Notes: generated by a model not told the origin, from the letters alone. Counted from the first letter of the stretch, positions 36,621 to 45,635 are shown. The stretch: 63,661 nt of DNA from Nocardia brasiliensis NBRC 14402 (GCF_000308475.2 NZ_BAFT02000050.1:1-63661), one strand, 5' to 3'. Numbers and translations are program-made.

Positions 36621-38657
36621 TCAGCGGATGGGAAGGTGCGGGAGGAGGGCGGTGAGGACGGATTTGGCTCGGCTGCAGGCGGCGGGGTGGTCGACGCCGC
36701 GGGATTGGTCTTCGCCGACCTGGATCGCGACGATCTCGACGTCGTCTCGGCCTCCGTCGACGGGGGCGTGAAAGTAGCGCACTTCGCATTCGAACTGTTG
36801 TGGGAGCGATCTAGCCGAGGTGGGTGAGCCGACGCTCTCCCCTGCTCGTACTTCGAAGGCGGGGCGGCCATCGATCTCGAACGGTATGAGGTCGCGGGCG
36901 ATCAACGGGTGGCTTCGAGACGGGCCGGAACCCAGCGTGATCTGCAAGGAGGTTTGGTTGCCGGAGTGGCGGCACACGTGCACCCCGCTCTTCATGGACC
37001 GGTTGCGTTCGTCGCCGACCGCGCGGCGGAGCACCGATGGATCGACCCGTGTGCAGGGATCCACGCCGATGAGCGATCCTGGAGCGGACTGCACCCGGGA
37101 GGTGCTGTGGGCGAGCCGGGCCAGCACCCGCGGGACGAGGTTGGTGGCGATTTCGCAGTCGCGGCCGTTGGGCAGTTCGCTCACCTCGATCTCGATCCCG
37201 TTGCCTTCGGTGGTCGCGACCTGACGGACACAACCGCTACCCCGGTCCGGCTCCACCATGGTGAGCCCGAACGACGTTTCGCCGACCGGCCGGGACGGGG
37301 CATCGAAGTACGTCCAGCCTGCCCTGACCCAGACCAGCGGGGAATCGGTGTCGTATTTCGCGGTGCGATGCTCCGGACGCACACACTCACCCCACTCACC
37401 GGGTTCGGGGGCGGGTCCGGGACCGATCAGATCCAGCGCCCCCTGGTCGAGCAGGGTGCACGGGTCGATCAGCCGGAGCATATCCGCGTCGGCCGTCAGC
37501 GTCCCCGCAGCCGAATCCCCTTGGCGCACCACGAAAGCAGCGCCCACCACGACAAGAGTGACCACTCCGAGCACCACACCGGCCAGCACGGCGACTTTGC
37601 CTCGAGAACGCCCCCCGGATGCTCTACCCGCAGTGCCACGAAACGCTTCGGGTCGCACCGAACCCGCAATAGACGTACCGGATTCACGCCCGCCGGGCAC
37701 GGGCGCAACGGACTCGCCAACCCCAGAGCCGCGCGCCCCGGACGCAGTGGAGTCGCTCTCGCCGAATCCGGTGCCGGCCTCCGCCCCAGCTCCCGCCGCG
37801 AAGGACTCGCGCACTTCGGGTCCGGCCGTGACGGCGGACGTGGTGGTCACTGCCAGCGCTGACGGGGGCGCGCTCGCGTGCGGCATCACGGGGACGGCAC
37901 CGGTGGGTGCGATCTCGGGACGGTGTGCGGTGGTCGAACTTGCGGCGGCGCGGTGTCTTTCGGCCTGCCAGCGGCCGACTCGGGTGATGACGGCGATGAG
38001 GCAGGCTGCTGCGACGGCGAACAGGAGCCAGCTGACCGCCTCGAGTGCCATGGCCACGGCTGCGGGGACGGGGTCGAGGGACAGTGCGGTGAGCAGTCGA
38101 TAGACCGTGGTGACGCCGAGCATGATCTGGCCGCCGAGCAGCGCGAGCCACCACAGCACGACGAGCGGCGTCGTGGCATTCGCGGTCAGGCGCGTGGCGT
38201 GCGGGGCGGTGCCGGGATCGCTGGCTCGCACCACGTCGTCGACGAGCACCGGCGGGAACCACAGCGAGACGATCGGCACGAACCAGCCGCCGACCACCCA
38301 TCCGCGCGCCAGCCGATGCCTTGCTGCACAATCGAGCTCGGCGTTGGAGCGCGCCCGCCACAACCAGGCGATCACAGCCGACAGCGTGAAAATTGTCGTC
38401 AGCGCGGCCACCGGCAGCGACAGCGCGAACCAGACGTCGAGTTCTTCACTTCGGCGCAACAACTCCGACTGGCCGACGGCACCCGAAGCGTAATCGTCCA
38501 GCAGCACATAATTTCGCCAGTTGGCGACCCAGAACACCGCGCGCACAACCATATTCGCGAGCAACGCGACGATCGCGACGGCCCCGAGCGTCTCCAACGG
38601 CCGATAATGCCGCTCCCCCACCGCATGCGGCACAGCCACAAACCCTCCGTTCGGCAT
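36621..38657 (-). CDS. Membrane protein: DUF4328-like N-domain fused to DUF3558-like C-domain
   Basis: 678 aa from ATG 38657 (GAGG eight bases upstream). Residues 1-245 have six or so membrane helices in the DUF4328 pattern (LLDDYASG, ARHRLARGWVVGGWFVPIVSLWFPP, VLVDDVVRASDP). Residues about 250-345 are a Ser/Ala/Pro linker, then one more helix (about 348-370). The outside part (about 385-678) has two DUF3558-like starts, IDPCTLLD and VDPCTRVD, each followed by cysteine pairs. DUF3558 is usually a separate secreted lipoprotein in Nocardia and mycobacteria. Function unknown. Confidence 0.82.
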   Translation of the reverse strand: MPNGGFVAVPHAVGERHYRPLETLGAVAIVALLANMVVRAVFWVANWRNYVLLDDYASGAVGQSELLRRSEELDVWFALSLPVAALTTIFTLSAVIAWLWRARSNAELDCAARHRLARGWVVGGWFVPIVSLWFPPVLVDDVVRASDPGTAPHATRLTANATTPLVVLWWLALLGGQIMLGVTTVYRLLTALSLDPVPAAVAMALEAVSWLLFAVAAACLIAVITRVGRWQAERHRAAASSTTAHRPEIAPTGAVPVMPHASAPPSALAVTTTSAVTAGPEVRESFAAGAGAEAGTGFGESDSTASGARGSGVGESVAPVPGGRESGTSIAGSVRPEAFRGTAGRASGGRSRGKVAVLAGVVLGVVTLVVVGAAFVVRQGDSAAGTLTADADMLRLIDPCTLLDQGALDLIGPGPAPEPGEWGECVRPEHRTAKYDTDSPLVWVRAGWTYFDAPSRPVGETSFGLTMVEPDRGSGCVRQVATTEGNGIEIEVSELPNGRDCEIATNLVPRVLARLAHSTSRVQSAPGSLIGVDPCTRVDPSVLRRAVGDERNRSMKSGVHVCRHSGNQTSLQITLGSGPSRSHPLIARDLIPFEIDGRPAFEVRAGESVGSPTSARSLPQQFECEVRYFHAPVDGGRDDVEIVAIQVGEDQSRGVDHPAACSRAKSVLTALLPHLPIR

Positions 38658-38779
38658 CAAGAACCTCGCAGACTAGAGCTGATCACCGCCCCCGGGCAGC
38701 CCCTCTTTCCTTGGGCTCCGGGCCAACGGTGTGAATCGGCGTCGAGTTTGCCGCGCGAACGTCGACACCGTCTTACTGA

Positions 38780-39441
38780 TCAGTCACCGAAATAGAGCCG
38801 GTCCGGGTCGATCAGTTGAATGTCCTTGTCGCGCTCGGCCGCGCGCATCAAGTCTGCGGTGAAGCCGGCCCCGCCGAAGAGGGCGAGCTTGATTTTCGCC
38901 GCAGGAACGTCCTTGCGGGTGCAGATGAGGTCGCGGACATGCCGGAGCCGCCGAAGGTCGCATCTGCGGCGTGCCATCGAGCCCATTCGCGGCAGACCTG
39001 CTCGAAATGCGGGCCGACGACCTTGCCTCGAAAGGTCGGCTGAACGCGTTGCCATACGCGGTGCGCCCGGCCCGGGCGCTCGAGATCACCCCAATTCACC
39101 CGCGTGATGGCGTGATAGAAGCTGATCAGCGGCTCAGCGATCCGGTACTCGGAGCGGTTCTCCCGGAATGCGTCTTGCTCGTGTGTGATCATGCCGACGT
39201 CTTGCAGCACTGCCAGTGGGTCCGCGAGGTCGGTCGACTTTCTGGCAAGGTAGCTCGCGATACCGCCGCGGCTGGCATTTCCGTCGGCGATCGCGGCGAG
39301 CACCGAATGATAGAGCGCGGTATCACAGAGGGCCGGCTCCTCGGCGAGGAGATACCGTCCTTCGCGAAACAAGGGCCGAGCCGGATTCAACACTGCGCGC
39401 ACCACCCAGTCGTCGAAGTCTGCTGGGCCCGCCGGGCTGTC
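38780..39441 (-). pseudogene. Decayed archaeal-type ATPase, DUF234 C-terminal remnant
   Basis: Reading from 39441: PAGPADFDDWVVRAVLNPAR, LFREGRYLLAEEP, YRIAEPLISFYHAITRVNW, then FGGSG, which match the region after the P-loop domain of AAA ATPases with DUF234. The frame is then lost in CTTCGGCGGCTCCGG (about 38945-38960) and the family's C-terminus continues in another frame (RHVRDLICTRKD ... KLALFGGAGFTADL ... LYFGD, stop 38780). About 45 residues of the nuclease-like core are missing at the join, and the whole N-terminal ATPase domain is absent. Not expected to be functional. Confidence 0.75.
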
Positions 39442-39450
39442 CCCTCAATG

Positions 39451-39481
39451 GATAGCTGTACTTATTATAAGTCTAGCTATC
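39451..39481. promoter_or_regulatory. 31-bp AT-rich palindrome between recX and the ATPase remnant
   Basis: Nested dyad: GATAGCT / AGCTATC outer arms and ACTTAT-T-ATAAGT inner arms, only two bases per side unpaired. It is 13 bp past the recX stop codon and is the most AT-rich spot in the area. Options: operator left from the decayed gene, recX terminator, or a recombination junction. Confidence 0.6.
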
Positions 39482-39494
39482 TATAGCGGAGAGG

Positions 39495-40400
39495 TTATTC
39501 CTCCTGGTCGAGGTCGGCGGTGTCGAAGGTGGCTTCGGCGAGTTCGGATTTGACCACGGCGAAGGCGGTGGATTGGTTGTAGCCGCGGCGGGCGAGCATG
39601 CCGACGAGGCGGCGGAGCGCTTTTTCCCGGTCGAGGGTGGTGGGGAGGGTACGGAGTTTGCGGCGGACCAGGTCTCGGGCGCGGGATTCTTCGTCGTCGT
39701 CGGTGATGGTGTCCAGGGCGGGGGCGGCGTCGGCCGGGTCGACACCTTTGCGGCGAAGTTCTTGGGCGAGCGCCTGTTTGCCCTTGCCGGAGAAGGTGTG
39801 CCGGGAATGGACCCACTGTTCGGCGAAGGCGGCGTCGTCGATGAGGCCGACCTCGGTGAGGCGGTCCAGCGCGCGATCGGTGACGTCGGCGGTGTAACCC
39901 TTGGCCGCCAGACGCTGCGCGAGTTCGGCACGGCTGCGGGCGCGGACGGCGAGCAGGCGCAGACACGCCTCTTTGGCCTGCTCGACCGTCCCGCCTGGCG
40001 GAGTCTGCTCCGTGGAGCGCGCACCCCGCTCGGATCCGGCCGCCACCGGATCCGCCCATCGGCTTTCGGTACTTTCGGTATCAGCCGAGTGGGAATCTGT
40101 GTGCGGGAACGCCTTCCGGCGTCCACGACGGGACGAGCCCGCGCGGGACCCGGTCGAACGCGCCCGCTGCGGATCGGACGCGCTCGACCGAGTTCCCATG
40201 GTGTCCTGTTCGGCCGAACCACCTTCGGCCGACGGGACTCGTCCGGGTTCCTGTCCGCCGAGCCGAGATCCGATCGGATCGGTGGCGGCACCAGAGGCAG
40301 ACAGGAGTTCTTGGAGCCGGCGCCGCATCTCCTGCACCGGTTCGGACCGCGACTCATCGGGCGCGGTCCGGCGCGGGCGGGGCGAGCGCCGGCCGTTCAT
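39495..40400 (-). CDS. recX: Regulatory protein RecX
   Basis: 301 aa. The RecX three-helix repeats occupy about 140-295 (EACLRLLAVRARSRAELAQR, GLIDDAAFAEQWVHSR, GVDPADAAPALD). The first 135 residues are a disordered Arg/Ser/Pro extension not found in typical RecX (150-180 aa). RecX binds RecA filaments and limits their activity. Its ATG lies 4 bp after the recA stop, so the two are co-transcribed. Confidence 0.93.
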   Translation of the reverse strand: MNGRRSPRPRRTAPDESRSEPVQEMRRRLQELLSASGAATDPIGSRLGGQEPGRVPSAEGGSAEQDTMGTRSSASDPQRARSTGSRAGSSRRGRRKAFPHTDSHSADTESTESRWADPVAAGSERGARSTEQTPPGGTVEQAKEACLRLLAVRARSRAELAQRLAAKGYTADVTDRALDRLTEVGLIDDAAFAEQWVHSRHTFSGKGKQALAQELRRKGVDPADAAPALDTITDDDEESRARDLVRRKLRTLPTTLDREKALRRLVGMLARRGYNQSTAFAVVKSELAEATFDTADLDQEE

Positions 40401-40404
40401 CGGA

Positions 40405-41445
40405 TCAGAAATCGGCGGGAACCTCGGCGGCCGGGGCGCTCACATCGGCGCCGATGCCGAGCTTCTCCTTGATCTTCTTCTCGATCTCGTCCCGCACATC
40501 GGTGTTCTCCAGCAGGAACTTCCGGGCGTTCTCCTTGCCCTGGCCGAGCTGGTCGCCCTCGTAGGTGTACCAGGAGCCGGACTTGCGCACGAAGCCGTGC
40601 TCGACCCCCATGTCGATGAGCGAGCCCTCCTTGGAGATGCCGTGGCCGTAGAGGATGTCGAACTCGGCCTGCTTGAACGGCGGGCTGACCTTGTTCTTCA
40701 CGACCTTGACGCGGGTACGGTTGCCGACCGCGTCGGTGCCGTCCTTGAGCGTCTCGATGCGGCGCACGTCGAGGCGGACCGAAGCGTAGAACTTCAACGC
40801 CTTACCACCCGTGGTGGTTTCGGGCGAACCGAACATGACACCGATCTTCTCGCGCAGCTGGTTGATGAAGATCGCGGTGGTGTTGGAGTTGCTGAGCGCA
40901 CCGGTCATCTTGCGCAACGCCTGGCTCATCAGGCGGGCCTGCAGACCGACGTGGCTGTCACCCATCTCGCCCTCGATCTCGGCGCGCGGCACCAGCGCGG
41001 CCACCGAGTCGATGACGATGATGTCGATGGCACCGGACCGGACCAGCATGTCGGCGATCTCCAGCGCCTGCTCACCGGTGTCCGGCTGCGAGACGAGCAG
41101 CGCGTCGGTGTCGACACCCAGCTTCTTCGCGTATTCCGGGTCGAGCGCGTGCTCGGCGTCGATGAAGGCCGCGATGCCGCCCTGCGCCTGCGCGTTGGCA
41201 ACCGCGTGCAGCGCCACCGTGGTCTTACCCGAGGATTCCGGGCCGTAGACCTCGATGATGCGGCCGCGGGGCAGGCCGCCGATGCCGAGCGCGACATCCA
41301 GCGAGATGGAACCGGTGGGGATCACCGCGAGCGGCTGACGTACCTCTTCGCCGAGGCGCATGACCGCACCCTTGCCGAAGCTCTTCTCGACCTGAGCCAG
41401 TGCGAGTTCGAGAGCCTTGTCGCGGTCGTACGCCTGTGGTGCCAT
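40405..41445 (-). CDS. recA: Recombinase RecA
   Basis: 346 aa, no intein (unlike M. tuberculosis RecA). Walker A GPESSGKTT (68-75), Walker B IIVIDSVAAL, L2 loop region GSPETTTGGKALKFYASVRLD, and a short C-terminal tail. It forms filaments on ssDNA for recombination and LexA cleavage. AAAAGGGGATCAGGAC precedes the ATG. Upstream lie two stacked damage-inducible promoters. Confidence 0.98.
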   Translation of the reverse strand: MAPQAYDRDKALELALAQVEKSFGKGAVMRLGEEVRQPLAVIPTGSISLDVALGIGGLPRGRIIEVYGPESSGKTTVALHAVANAQAQGGIAAFIDAEHALDPEYAKKLGVDTDALLVSQPDTGEQALEIADMLVRSGAIDIIVIDSVAALVPRAEIEGEMGDSHVGLQARLMSQALRKMTGALSNSNTTAIFINQLREKIGVMFGSPETTTGGKALKFYASVRLDVRRIETLKDGTDAVGNRTRVKVVKNKVSPPFKQAEFDILYGHGISKEGSLIDMGVEHGFVRKSGSWYTYEGDQLGQGKENARKFLLENTDVRDEIEKKIKEKLGIGADVSAPAAEVPADF

Positions 41446-41493
41446 GTCCTGATCCCCTTTTCGACGGGTAAGTCTCTGCTGTGGTTGGCGCCA

Positions 41494-41516
41494 ACATTAG
41501 AGGGCGGCACCGACAA
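41494..41516 (-). promoter_or_regulatory. PafBC-type (RecA-NDp) promoter of recA
   Basis: On the minus strand TTGTCGGTG, eight bases, TAATGT: an exact match to the mycobacterial LexA-independent DNA-damage promoter TTGTCRGTG-N8-TAN3T recognised with PafBC. It is the recA-proximal promoter. Confidence 0.85.
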
Positions 41517-41528
41517 GTTCTGGCGCCA

Positions 41529-41550
41529 AGATTAGACGAACAGATGTTCG
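41529..41550 (-). promoter_or_regulatory. LexA box with adjoining -10 element, distal recA promoter
   Basis: CGAACAGATGTTCG (41537-41550) fits the actinobacterial LexA site (TCGAAC-N4-GTTCGA) with perfect arms. TAATCT (minus strand, 41534-41529) directly follows and fits a -10 box, so LexA binding would cover the promoter. Confidence 0.85.
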
Positions 41551-41613
41551 AGTCAAGCGACGCGCCCGGCAACACGCGATCCGAGTTTTGCGTCCTCGGC
41601 AAACGCGGCGCGA

Positions 41614-42660
41614 TCACCGGCCCGGGGCGACCCGGTCGCTGTCGAGCAGCGTCTGCGCCTGTTTCAGGACCCGCAGCGAGGGTGTGACCTCCAGATCGGT
41701 GATGCCGTCCAGCGCGCCGAGCCGCTCGGTGATGTAGCGGTAGAGATGGGGCGTGTCGCGGCACAGGACGGAGGCGAACAGGTTGGTCGGCCCGGTGGTC
41801 GCGGCCACGAAAACGATCTCCGGATGCGTCGCCATCGCCCGCCCCACCGCGTCCAGTTCGGCCGGGCGCACCCGCAGCCACAGGCCGCCGCGCACGGTGA
41901 ACCCCATCCGTTCCACCGCGAAGTCGAGATCGAAGTACAGCACGCCCGCCCGCTCCAGCTCGGCCATCCGGCGCGCGACTCGTGGTGCGGTCCACCCGGT
42001 TTCGGCCGCGATCTGCGCGTAGGGCGCGCGGCCGTCCCGGCCGAGCAACGCGAGCATGGCCTCGTCCTCGGCGGACAGGTCCACCGGCAGCTCCGGCCCG
42101 AACTCCTCGCCCAGGGAACGCGCCGAACCCGACGCGCAGCCCGACCGCTGCCCCAGCGCGCACAGCTGCGGCTCGGTGAACAGGTGACCGAAGCGCGGCC
42201 ATTCCTCGTCGGCCGGGAACCGGTGCATCACCTCGTGCGCGGTCACCCCCAGCACCTGGCTCGCCTTCGGCAGCGTGTGCAGCAGCAGCGCGTCGCGCCG
42301 TTCGATCGAGCGCGGCCGGCTCACACACGTCACCTCGGAGCCGGTGGACAACAGCGTCACCCAGCTCAGATCCGGGAATCTGGCCAGGGATTCGGCCAAT
42401 CGCAGCGCTTTGTCGGGCGTCGAGCGGATCCGCAGCACCCAGCGCGCGTGTCCGAGCGGCACCGCGTTCACCTGCCCCGAGACGTGCAGGATCCCGCGCT
42501 GGCGCAGCGCGCGATAGCGGCGCGCGACCGTCTGCTCGGAGACGTCGAGGATGGCGCCGAGCTTGGCGAAGGGAATTCTGGCGTCGCACACCAGCGCGTG
42601 CACGATCTGCTTGTCGAGCACGTCGAGCGCGGAGGATTCCACGGACCCATCGGACTGCAT
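41614..42660 (-). CDS. Double-module Lrp/AsnC-family regulator
   Basis: 348 aa containing two AsnC-type HTH units: DKQIVHALVCDARIPFAKLG at about 15-60 and DEAMLALLGRDGRAPYAQIA at about 195-245, each followed by a RAM-like ligand domain. This fused arrangement is common in Nocardia and Streptomyces. It is divergent from an MFS exporter with 98 bp between starts, so control of that exporter and of itself is likely. TAGATT lies six bases before the ATG and there is no Shine-Dalgarno, suggesting a leaderless mRNA. Confidence 0.87.
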   Translation of the reverse strand: MQSDGSVESSALDVLDKQIVHALVCDARIPFAKLGAILDVSEQTVARRYRALRQRGILHVSGQVNAVPLGHARWVLRIRSTPDKALRLAESLARFPDLSWVTLLSTGSEVTCVSRPRSIERRDALLLHTLPKASQVLGVTAHEVMHRFPADEEWPRFGHLFTEPQLCALGQRSGCASGSARSLGEEFGPELPVDLSAEDEAMLALLGRDGRAPYAQIAAETGWTAPRVARRMAELERAGVLYFDLDFAVERMGFTVRGGLWLRVRPAELDAVGRAMATHPEIVFVAATTGPTNLFASVLCRDTPHLYRYITERLGALDGITDLEVTPSLRVLKQAQTLLDSDRVAPGR

Positions 42661-42758
42661 GGGAGGAATCTAACGTAAGGCCCCGCCCGGCTAGGTGAAT
42701 GCGTTCGATTACCGCACGCTTGGCGACGATATCGTTCGATTCCGCCGTGGAGGCTCCT
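42661..42758. promoter_or_regulatory. Shared Lrp/MFS divergent control region
   Basis: Contains TAGATT (-10 for the Lrp gene, complement of 42667-42672), the perfect palindrome ACGATATCGT (42726-42735), and two direct GTTCGATT words at 42703 and 42734, 31 bp (about three helix turns) apart. These are plausible regulator sites. Confidence 0.45.
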
Positions 42759-44168
42759 GTGAGGAAATGGCTCCCCCTATTCGCCGCGTGTCTCGGCACG
42801 TTCATGCTGCTCATCGACGTCACGATCGTGAACGTCGCACTGCCCGACATCGCCGTCGATCTGCGCGCCGGGCTGTCCAGCCTGCAGTGGGTGGTGGACG
42901 GGTACGCGCTGGCGCTGGCCGCGCTGCTGCTCGTGCTCGGCTCGCTCGCCGACCGGGTCGGCGCGAAACGCGCCTACCTCGCCGGGCTCGTCCTGTTCGC
43001 CGTGGCCTCCCTCGGTTGCGGCGTCGCCGGTACCGCGACGAATCTCATTGCGGGACGGGTACTTCAAGGCGTCGGCGGCGCGGCCATGTTCGCGACCACG
43101 CTGTCACTGCTGCACGCCACCTACACGGGGCGCGACCGCGGTATCGCGTTCAGCATCTGGGGCGCGGTGACCGGCGCCGCGGCCGGTATCGGCGTGGTGC
43201 TCGGCGGCGTGCTGACCGACCTGCTGTCGTGGCGCTGGATCTTCTTCGTCAACCTGCCGATCGCGGTGGTCGCTATCGCGTTGACCGCCACGGTGTTTCC
43301 GGCCTCGGCCCGTCGCGGCGATCGCGCAGTGGACGTACCGGGCATGCTCACGTTCGCCACCGCCGCGACGGCACTCACCTACGGAGTGATCCGCGGCGGC
43401 GAGCACGGCTGGTCGGACGGTCCCGCCGTGCTCGCGCTGCTGCTGGGCGTCGCGGCGCTCGCAGGTTTCGCGCTCGTCGAATCCCGCAGTGCCGCACCGA
43501 TGTTCCCCTTGGCCCTGCTGCGCAATCGCGTCTTCGGGGCGACGCTGCTCGGCGCGAGCGGGCAGACCTTCGCGGCTTTCGCGTGCACGCCCCTGGTGTC
43601 GCTCTGGCTGCAACAGCAGTTGCGGATGACGCCGCTGCACGCGGGACTGGCCCTGCTGCCGATGGCCGCGACCGCTTTTCTGGTCGCCGCGGTGTTCGGC
43701 CGCTTCCTGCACGAGGTCGAACCGAAGTGGACGATCGGCGCCGGACTGGTCGTGATCGGCGCGGGGACCGGGCTGCTCACCTTGATCGGACCCGGATCAT
43801 CCTGGACCGCACTGCTTCCCGGCTTCGTGGTGCTCGGCGCCGGCGTCGGCATCAATGCGCCCGCGCTGGTCTCCGTGGGCATGGCCGCGGTGCCGCCGCA
43901 GCAGGGCGGTACCGCGGCGGGCGCGGTGAACACCGCACGCCAGCTCGGCCTCGCCCTCGGGGTCGCCGTGCTGGGCACGGTGTTCCGCGGCGTCGCGGGG
44001 CCGGGGCAACCGCTGTCGTTGTCCCGGTTCGTCGCGGGCCTCGACGCCGCGTTCGTGGTGGCCGCGGGCGTCGGCCTGGTCTTCGGAACCGCGGCCTTCG
44101 CTCTCTTCCACCGGGCGCGGACCGCCGCCGCCTCCGGCGCACCGGATCGAGAAGCGGTCGCCGCCTGA
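42759..44168 (+). CDS. MFS drug exporter, DHA2 (14-helix) type
   Basis: 469 aa from GTG 42759, chosen because GGAGG is five bases upstream and the first helix (WLPLFAACLGTFMLLIDVTI) starts at once; an ATG at 42699 would add 20 residues. Motif A GSLADRVGAKRAY, motif C-like GAAAGIGVVLGGVLTD, DVTIVNVALPDI. A proton-driven exporter at the cytoplasmic membrane. Its likely inducer is sensed by the divergent Lrp-type regulator. Confidence 0.88.
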   Translation: MRKWLPLFAACLGTFMLLIDVTIVNVALPDIAVDLRAGLSSLQWVVDGYALALAALLLVLGSLADRVGAKRAYLAGLVLFAVASLGCGVAGTATNLIAGRVLQGVGGAAMFATTLSLLHATYTGRDRGIAFSIWGAVTGAAAGIGVVLGGVLTDLLSWRWIFFVNLPIAVVAIALTATVFPASARRGDRAVDVPGMLTFATAATALTYGVIRGGEHGWSDGPAVLALLLGVAALAGFALVESRSAAPMFPLALLRNRVFGATLLGASGQTFAAFACTPLVSLWLQQQLRMTPLHAGLALLPMAATAFLVAAVFGRFLHEVEPKWTIGAGLVVIGAGTGLLTLIGPGSSWTALLPGFVVLGAGVGINAPALVSVGMAAVPPQQGGTAAGAVNTARQLGLALGVAVLGTVFRGVAGPGQPLSLSRFVAGLDAAFVVAAGVGLVFGTAAFALFHRARTAAASGAPDREAVAA

Positions 44169-44178
44169 CGGTTTCGCG

Positions 44179-44214
44179 CGGGTGCCGCCGTCCCGGCCGG
44201 GACGGCGGCACCCG
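44179..44214. terminator. Two-way terminator between MFS gene and DUF1348 gene
   Basis: Perfect 36-bp palindrome centred at 44196/44197 (half CGGGTGCCGCCGTCCCGG), between convergent stops. Confidence 0.85.
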
Positions 44215-44217
44215 TCG

Positions 44218-44667
44218 TCACTGTTGCGGCAGCACCGAGGTGTCGCCCGCGGGGCGCGGCCCGTGGATGCGGCGATCGGATTCGGCGATGGCGACATCGT
44301 TGATGCTGGCCTCACGGCGCGACATCAACCCCTCGGGGGTGAACTCCCACTGTTCGTTGCCGTAACTGCGCCACCACCGGCCGGATTCGTCGTGCCATTC
44401 GTATTGGAAGCGCACCGCGATACGGTTGCCTTCGAACGCCCAGAGATCTTTGCGCAGCGCGTAACCGTTCTCCACCGACCATTTGCGGGTGAGGAATTCG
44501 ACGATGGCGGCACGGCCGGTGAAGAACTCGTCGCGGTTACGCCAGACCGAATCCTCGGTATAGGCCGCGGCCACTCGCTCCGGATCGCGGGTGTTCCAGG
44601 CGTTCTCGGCGGCCAGCACCTTCGCCTTGGCGGATTCGAGATCGAAGGGAGGCAATGGGGGTCGCAT
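44218..44667 (-). CDS. DUF1348/SnoaL-like (NTF2-fold) protein
   Basis: 149 aa covering the whole DUF1348 pattern: AENAWNTRDPERVAAAYTED, WRNRDEFFTGRAAI, RFQYEWHDESG, WRSYGNEQWEFT and GLMSRREASIND. NTF2-like folds bind small hydrophobic ligands; enzymatic activity unknown. Third gene of the VOC-PNPOx-DUF1348 operon (15 bp after the PNPOx gene). Confidence 0.88.
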   Translation of the reverse strand: MRPPLPPFDLESAKAKVLAAENAWNTRDPERVAAAYTEDSVWRNRDEFFTGRAAIVEFLTRKWSVENGYALRKDLWAFEGNRIAVRFQYEWHDESGRWWRSYGNEQWEFTPEGLMSRREASINDVAIAESDRRIHGPRPAGDTSVLPQQ

Positions 44668-44682
44668 GGACGTTTTCCTTTC

Positions 44683-45564
44683 TCAGGGGTTGGCCGGGGA
44701 CAGTTCCGGCGCGGTCCACCGGAGCGGGCCGGCGGGGTGGTCGACCACCTCGGCGATGGTGAAGTCGATCGAGCATTGCGCGCCGGGCGCGGAAGTCCGC
44801 GACGCCCAGACCAATTCGGCGGTGCCGGTGAGCTGGAGCGCGCCGCCGGTGGCCCAGTTCGGGACGAGCAGCCCGCAGCGCGGATTGACCTCGATATTGC
44901 CGAGCGTCATGAACATCGAGTTGCCGCGGTAGTCGGGCCAGCGCAGCCGGGTGGGGGAAAGCACCTCCAGGAAGCCGGGATTGCCGCCGCGGTGCGAGGC
45001 GTCGGCGTTCCCGTCGGCGTCGGCGGTGGCCGTGAAGAACGCGTCGGCCGCCGCGATCGCTGCCCGCTGCCCCGCATCGAGTGCCGTGCTGTGGCGCGGC
45101 GGCTGCTCCGCCCCCGGCTGGTAGGACTCGATCTCTCTGCGGGATATGTACTTCGGGCAATTGGAATAGACCTGGTCGGTCACGATCCGCAGACCCGCGC
45201 CGTCCGGGGTGACCGTGCCGTTGACGCGCATCCGCCTGCGCCGCTGCGGCTGCAGGGCGATCATGCCGATCCGCGTGGAACCGGTCAGGGTGTCCCGCAA
45301 CGGATCCCCGGCCACGGGACGCGCCGCGACGGCGATCGTGCCCGCGTCCACGGCGTGGATGAACCCGGGCGGCCCGACCAGCTCGCTCGCCCACAGCCTG
45401 CCCGCCGCATCTGCGGCGGCGATCACCAGCATCGGCTGCTCGGCGAGGAAAGCCGCGGCGACGGCAGGGATGTCGGCTCGGATCATCCGGCCGACCCGCC
45501 CGGCGATCTCCGCCTGGCCCATCCGCTGTTGGACGGCCAGCTCGCCGGAGTGGAAGGGAGCCAT
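44683..45564 (-). CDS. Pyridoxamine-5'-phosphate-oxidase-fold flavoprotein
   Basis: 293 aa from ATG 45564 with GGAG seven bases upstream. Two FMN-barrel segments: residues about 25-150 (LWASELVGPPGF, GMIALQPQRRRRMRVNG) and about 175-285 (DASHRGGNPGF, NSMFMTLGNIEVNPRCGLL). This long two-part form is common among actinobacterial PNPOx-like proteins that reduce flavins or F420-type substrates. It sits between a VOC protein and a DUF1348 protein in one operon, pointing to a small detoxification or redox pathway. Substrate unknown. Confidence 0.85.
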   Translation of the reverse strand: MAPFHSGELAVQQRMGQAEIAGRVGRMIRADIPAVAAAFLAEQPMLVIAAADAAGRLWASELVGPPGFIHAVDAGTIAVAARPVAGDPLRDTLTGSTRIGMIALQPQRRRRMRVNGTVTPDGAGLRIVTDQVYSNCPKYISRREIESYQPGAEQPPRHSTALDAGQRAAIAAADAFFTATADADGNADASHRGGNPGFLEVLSPTRLRWPDYRGNSMFMTLGNIEVNPRCGLLVPNWATGGALQLTGTAELVWASRTSAPGAQCSIDFTIAEVVDHPAGPLRWTAPELSPANP

Positions 45565-45635
45565 CGCTTTACTCCTGTCCGAGAGGTACCGCGATGGGGG
45601 GACCTGCCCATCGCAGCGTGCAACGGTCGTGCGGC

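Noticed and set aside
40405..41445. RecA intein as in M. tuberculosis
   Set aside because: RecA is 346 aa and uninterrupted.
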